Shown in pieces: positions 50,501 to 56,500 of a DNA stretch of 64,000 bases. Made by a program: the position numbers and the translations under genes. This stretch comes from Notospermus geniculatus (Eukaryota; Nemertea; Pilidiophora; Heteronemertea; Lineidae). Under the pieces are notes generated by a model. That model was not told the DNA's origin. It did no database searches and was given only the letters and a program-made list of their open reading frames with translations. Within the stretch, counting starts at the first letter, position 1. The number at the start of each line of letters is the position of its first letter. The stretch lies in NCBI GenBank assembly GCA_002633025.1, contig NMRB01001241.1, forward strand, positions 29,548 through 93,547, in the 5' to 3' direction.

Positions 50501-53500
50501 ATAAGGCTCGGGGACCCTCGGGAACCGTCATAAGAAGCCCGAGCCTTATTCTCAATTCAGTGTGCAGTTAGTCAGATTTTTTGCATCAAAAATTCGAGAT
50601 TTCGAGTCACTTTTCATAGCCCTTAAACATGACAGTCTTCATGTTGATTCGAACCCAGTATTTCCCTAATGCTTTTCCTTGCCTTGATACATTTCAGTCG
50701 TGTTCAAGCAATGTCCAAGGAACTGGAAAGACAACATCTGGTGGGACAGAGAAGATTACGGCGTTATGCAGATAAAGTCTTGTCCTTTTGGAACAGTTGG
50801 TAAGTGGCCTGGAAATCATCGTAGTGTGTACAAATTCAGTGGAACCTCTCGATTAAGGAGGCCTTGGAACAAATGCTGTCGTTAAGCAGTGTCCTGATTG
50901 CAGAGGTCAAGATTAATAGAAATGTCCAATCCTGAGGGATGTCTTCTGGTAGAGGGAAACTCAACGGACAGAGTGCGCATAATCATACCTTGCCTCATGA
51001 GACTTTCAAGGAAGATTCTCAAAAATGTAATTTTTCACAGAGATAATCTTTCAGTCCATGTCTCTCCATTTTACAGGTAAAGCCACCCGTTTTTGCAGCC
51101 AGGAAAATATTTGGTCTGATCCTGACACCTTCAACTGTATGTCCATCGACTTCAATGCGATGTTGGAAGAGATCATGAAAATGGAGAAGGGTCTGCTGGA
51201 AATAAACACCTTCCAGGCCAAAACTTCACTGTGGAAGCTGAATAAAGCAATGAAGAATACAGAAGTGTTGTATGGAAGTGATGTCTATGCTGCTTACCGA
51301 CTCATCAAAATGCTTCTAATCTATGAGAATAAACAGTCTGGACTCAACTTGACTCACACACAGGATAAGAATTTCATACAGGTATGCTGTAGTTGTTGTA
51401 CATGTATTTGTGTGAACATTGCTAATGAGACCACCCTTCCCTCAAGTCTTACTTGATTTCACTGATTTTCTCTTCTAGCTCTGTCTCTCACACACTAAAT
51501 AAGATAGAACTTCTTCTATTTTCAGATGATGATGAACGCGCTCGACCGTATGTTCAGCCCCGAGAATTTAAAGATATGGCGTACGATTCAGAAACATTCA
51601 GGAGGATCGGCGGCTGATCTCATGAACCACCTGGAGAAATATGTGGGCACATTGGCCAAGAACATGGAAGTTACTCTTACACCGGCCTTCGATGTAGTGA
51701 CTAACAACCTCGGTAAGATGTCGGCAAGATTTCATACCTTTTTATGTGCCAGTGCCAGTTTATTGGAAATGTTTACTTTATGAACCTTAAGCATCCTACA
51801 CTCCAGGTTTTTCATACTAAGAATGTCAGAAACGTACTTTGGTGCAAACAAATACAAGTTTTGTATTCATTTCAGTGCTTGGAGTGGATAAGATTGTCAA
51901 GAAGCTTTATGGAAATGAGACATCAATACCAAAATATAACAACAAAGTACTGAACACGAGGATATTTGATAAGACTACCCGTATTGTTATGCCAAAGAGT
52001 GTGTATGATCTGAAAGGTAAGACCTTCAGAAGTGTTTAACAGGGTTCGTACTCTACCTTGAAATCCTTGAAAACCTGGAATTTTGAGGTCTCCCCTTTCC
52101 AGGTCTGGAAAACCTCAAAAAATCACAATTTACCCCAGAAGTCCTGGAAAAGTCCTTGAATTTTGCCCATGTGGCCTTCCCATCGGGGTCTAGAATCCAA
52201 ATTGATTAATCTCCTGTGAATAATTGTCTTGACAGGTGTGCTGAGCGGCCTCAACAACAAACTGACCGATGATGCTGACGTGGGTTACATCTTCTATAAA
52301 ACTCTGGGAGAAATCTTACCGAAGAAATACGCAAAGTCTGTCAGGGTTCCTCGGAAGGTTCCACTGAAGGTGAACTCACCCGTGATATCCCTGACACTTT
52401 TATCAAACAACGAGGAAATCAGTGGGAAACTCCCCGAGCCTATTGTGCTGGAGATGAAGCAACTGACTGACTTTAACAGGACAAGTCCGCAGTGTGTCTA
52501 CTGGGAGTACACAAACCGGTAAGTCATTTCAGGAAGAAGTGTTTGTCAGTCCCCATGTTATCCTTAACCCAATAGAGCCCATGTCACCCTAAACCGCCCT
52601 GCCGTGAGCCGCCTAGAAGACCACACCCTCTTTTTGACAAAAAATCTCCATCACCTCTAATGTAGAAATAAAAGTCACCAATTACTGCCGGCACCGCCAC
52701 AATCCGCCATGTCTCCACCATAAACCGCCTTAACTCTTTACACTGTTCTCTATTCAGCTGAATGCAGTGGCATTTCAGGGCGGTGAAAGGTACAGATGGA
52801 AAGTACAAAAAAATAGGCGGCTCTATTGGGTTAGTACCGGAGGTTCCAAAACATTTTATTGGGGCATACAAGATGTTCATTCTAAACTGTGTAATTTCAG
52901 CACGTCTGGAGCTGGTCGGTGGTCATCTGAAGGGTGTGCAGTAGTCAACAGGACTGTAATGAAGGTCGGCCCAAGCATCGTGACCTGCCGCTGTAATCAC
53001 TTGACAAGTTTTGGTGTCCTCATGGACGAATCAAGTGTTGAGGTAAGGTGAAAGTAGAAAGGGCCTTTTGTGTAGGCCTATATCAAGTCCTTATGAGTTC
53101 CTTATTAAAATTTGTCAATACGCAGCCATACGCTGTGTATTTATAACTTATGACCTGCGTAACAACGTAGTAGCGTAGTTTTTGTGCATGCCCAAAACTT
53201 TCCGGTATACTGGGCCGTACTGTGCGCAGGTCTGCGTACATAAAACTTACACAAAACGTCTTATTTTGTCTTTATGTTTTATTCTCTTCAATTGTTTTAG
53301 TTCTAATTACTGTATCTATGTAAAGTGCCTTTGAGCAGTTTCTAATTGGTAAGGGCACTATAAAATATGGTAATGATAATAATAATAATAATAATAATAC
53401 CGGGTAATAATAATAATAATAATAGAGATACCGGTACATATGAGGTGCGTATAGAAAAAATGTCAATGTGCAGCTCATAAGAAATTAGGGATACGCAGAA

Positions 53501-56500
53501 GTGTAACAGGGCCTTTAGGAAACCAACAATGGTGAATTGCTTTATTGGGAGCCAATTCATGCAGGAAAACTCACCTGGAGCAGCGCCTTCATTCAAGGAC
53601 TCATTTCCATTCCAGTTAAAACACTGGTATGGACAAGGCCCTGTCACTGTTGAGATCATCACATACGTCGGCCTCGCGATCTCTTGTACCTGTCTCTTCC
53701 TGGCGATGCTGCTCCTGTGTTGCCTGAGACGTCTGCAGAACAACATGCACAGCATCCATATCAACCTGATGTTCTGTATCTTTGTCGGTGAAATTCTGTA
53801 CATGGGTGGCATTGGACAGACGGAACCACAGGTGAGACACTTAGCATGAGTTTACATCGAGGCACACGCAACACAAACATGCAGGCGAATAATGGCTTCA
53901 CAAAGGATTCATCCCCATGAAACCTTTGTTCCACCTGCGTGTTTTTGTCACATGTGCCTGAATGTAAAATCGGCCTTAGGTGATAATTTGAACCACAAAT
54001 GTTGAGTGTTTGGTGACTCGCACCCTCGTTCTTACGAACCTTGATTTTACGAACTCCTGGATATTACGAGCCCAACGTCTGGCTCCCAGAATTTCATGAC
54101 ATGTATGACAAATGTTAGTACGAGCTTAACCCTTGGACCCCGAAGGGTTCGTGTTAGCGAGGGGGACTGTATTTATTTCATTAAGTCAGGTGATATTTCA
54201 TTATTTCTGCTGTCAATTTCAGCTCATGTGTCGCATTGTGGCCATCTTCCTCCATTTCTTCTTCACGTCGGCCTTCGCGTGGATGTTCGTCGAGAGTCTG
54301 CATCTCTATCGGATGATGACCGAAATCCGTGACATCAACACAGGATCGATGAAGTTCTATTACGCAGTTGGCTATTGTAAGTGGGAATGTTAACAGCAGG
54401 GGTATATGAACGTCCGTGTGATATAGTTTTAAGTGGGGTTCATTGGCACACGGATCCGGTCCGTTTCACGTCTGTTTGCTCCTAGTTTTCCGGATTCGAC
54501 AATGCAAAAGTCAACTTGATCGATTTTTTACGGACCTGAATCGGACAAAATCCGTTGGCTAATGGACCCTGCTTTAGTATTCCCTATTTCTTGGCGTATC
54601 CTGCACATTCTTGCATCTTGAAAACCTGTACCAGATTTGAATGGCAGAGTCATGATTGTACTTTTCCATTCCAGTGATTCCTGGGGTAATAGTTGGCCTG
54701 GCTGTTGGGTTGAAAACTGATGGTTATGGCAACATTAACTTGTAAGTAAATTTCTATGTCCTTAAAACTCACACTTCCCCTAAATGAAGTACAGTAATGA
54801 TGTGCAATTTGCTGCCCACATTATCCCATCCGATCTCTACTTCTACAAAAGCAATTCCCTGACTAAACTGTGCCAACTATAATGCTTTCTTAATCACAAT
54901 TTGAAAAAATGTGACATGTTCTATTCTTGCCGATTACAGCTGCTGGCTGTCAACTCGTGACCAGCTGATCTGGAGTTTTGTGGGACCAGTGTGTGTTGTT
55001 TATGTGGTAAGTCAACTTTTGCTAGTTTTCCTCGTTGGGAAGGTGGTGACAAGAGGCAGTAAATGCATCTTTATGATCAAAGGAGATCGGAAACTTGACC
55101 TGTGTGATTAATTGGGAACTGTCTAATGCTATTTTCATATGGCTGACGATCATCGTCTCACCTTGGTCATGCCTGGCCTACGACCTCAATCAGTCTTCAG
55201 CAGCTGTTATTTCCCCCACTTTAATTCTTGCCTTCAGTATCATCAGCATTGATAGCGATGGTTACTCTAACTTGATTTCGCCCATTTTCAGATGAATGTG
55301 GTTGTATTTTTCATGGCACTCAAAGCCAGTTTTAACGTGAAGTCTGAGGATGAACAGCATTTATTCAGGTGAGGGCTTACTTTTGCAAAATTTTATTCCA
55401 GGTAGTAGGTACTGAAAGTATGTCATTGGAATCCCTTAACCCTTTACTCCGCATGGAGATTGGTCGAAGTCATAAATAAACCTAAATGTTACTTTCTACT
55501 TCAGAATTGGTCTCGTGGCGGCCATGTTCCTATTACCACTGCTGGGGATGGCGTGGGTGTTCGGCATCCTCTCTGTCAATGAGAATTCCAAGGCCTTCCA
55601 CTACCTGTTCGCCATCTTCTGCCTTCTACAAGGTGTATTCTTACTGCTGGGCCACATCATACTTAATCCAAGGGTAAGTGGCTAAACCTCATCTCTTTCT
55701 GGCATGTCATGTTAATCATGGCTGACTGGGACTAGTTCTACATGTTTTGATAGCTTAAAATCTGTAGAAGTTTTCAAAAGATAGTTGTTTCCTTAATGTG
55801 ACCCTATCCTATTTAAAATATTGATAATGAATTGCTAACATTCCAGGCAAGATGGGAGTTAAAGAGAGCTTGGGCCATCTGCCATGGAGCAAAAGAAGAA
55901 GAATTAGATGGTGACTTGAGTGCCACAAGGACGACAACAATGTCTGTAAGTCCAGGTCCAGTGATGGAGTTCAAGTCTTGGTAAAATATAGGTGCCTAAA
56001 GCTGGAAGTGAACAGTGGACCTTGCAATAGGACACTTGAGATGAGCAGACCAACTTTACAATTCATATTTACATCGGAATTATTTCTTAATTTCAGAGAT
56101 CAGCTCTCGCCTATCACCAAGATTCATCGATTCACGATGGTTTAGGTCGCATCAACATGGGTATATCGACGACATCAACAACCAGTCGCTCGACGAGCAA
56201 GACGAGTAGCGGTGGTTATAAACCAGACGGCTTCACGCGGAGTACTGGTAGCACGACGACATCAAAAGATGTGCCTTCAGAGTTCCAGAATCCTGCTTTT
56301 GGGTTTGATTCGTCGTTTTTCAATGATAAGCCTGTTGGTGGTAAGTTGGTCATTTTCACTTGAGGCATCAGTTGATGTCAACTGTGATCAGTTAGTGCCA
56401 AGATTTCTCAAAATAGGGAAATGATTTGGAGAGAATGTCATTTTACTCGATGTGTGAACTTGAATGACGGAATGTTTTGTGTTTTCTCTTCAGATCCTGA

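Larger units (their letters stand above)
50323..55000. repeat. Tandem duplication copy B of the HormR to TM4/5 exon cassette
   Basis: Collinear with 45250-50322. It continues beyond the duplicated part into the intact TM5 exon (54940-55006) and the unique 3' exons. It lacks the Tc1-like element and the TTAA element of copy A but has its own piggyBac-like element and LINE tail. Confidence 0.95.

Noticed and set aside
45600-55006. Two separate adhesion GPCR genes in tandem
   Set aside because: Only the middle exons are doubled; there is one set of cadherin/EGF/LamG exons and one TM5-7/tail set, so this is one gene with an internal duplication or assembly doublet.
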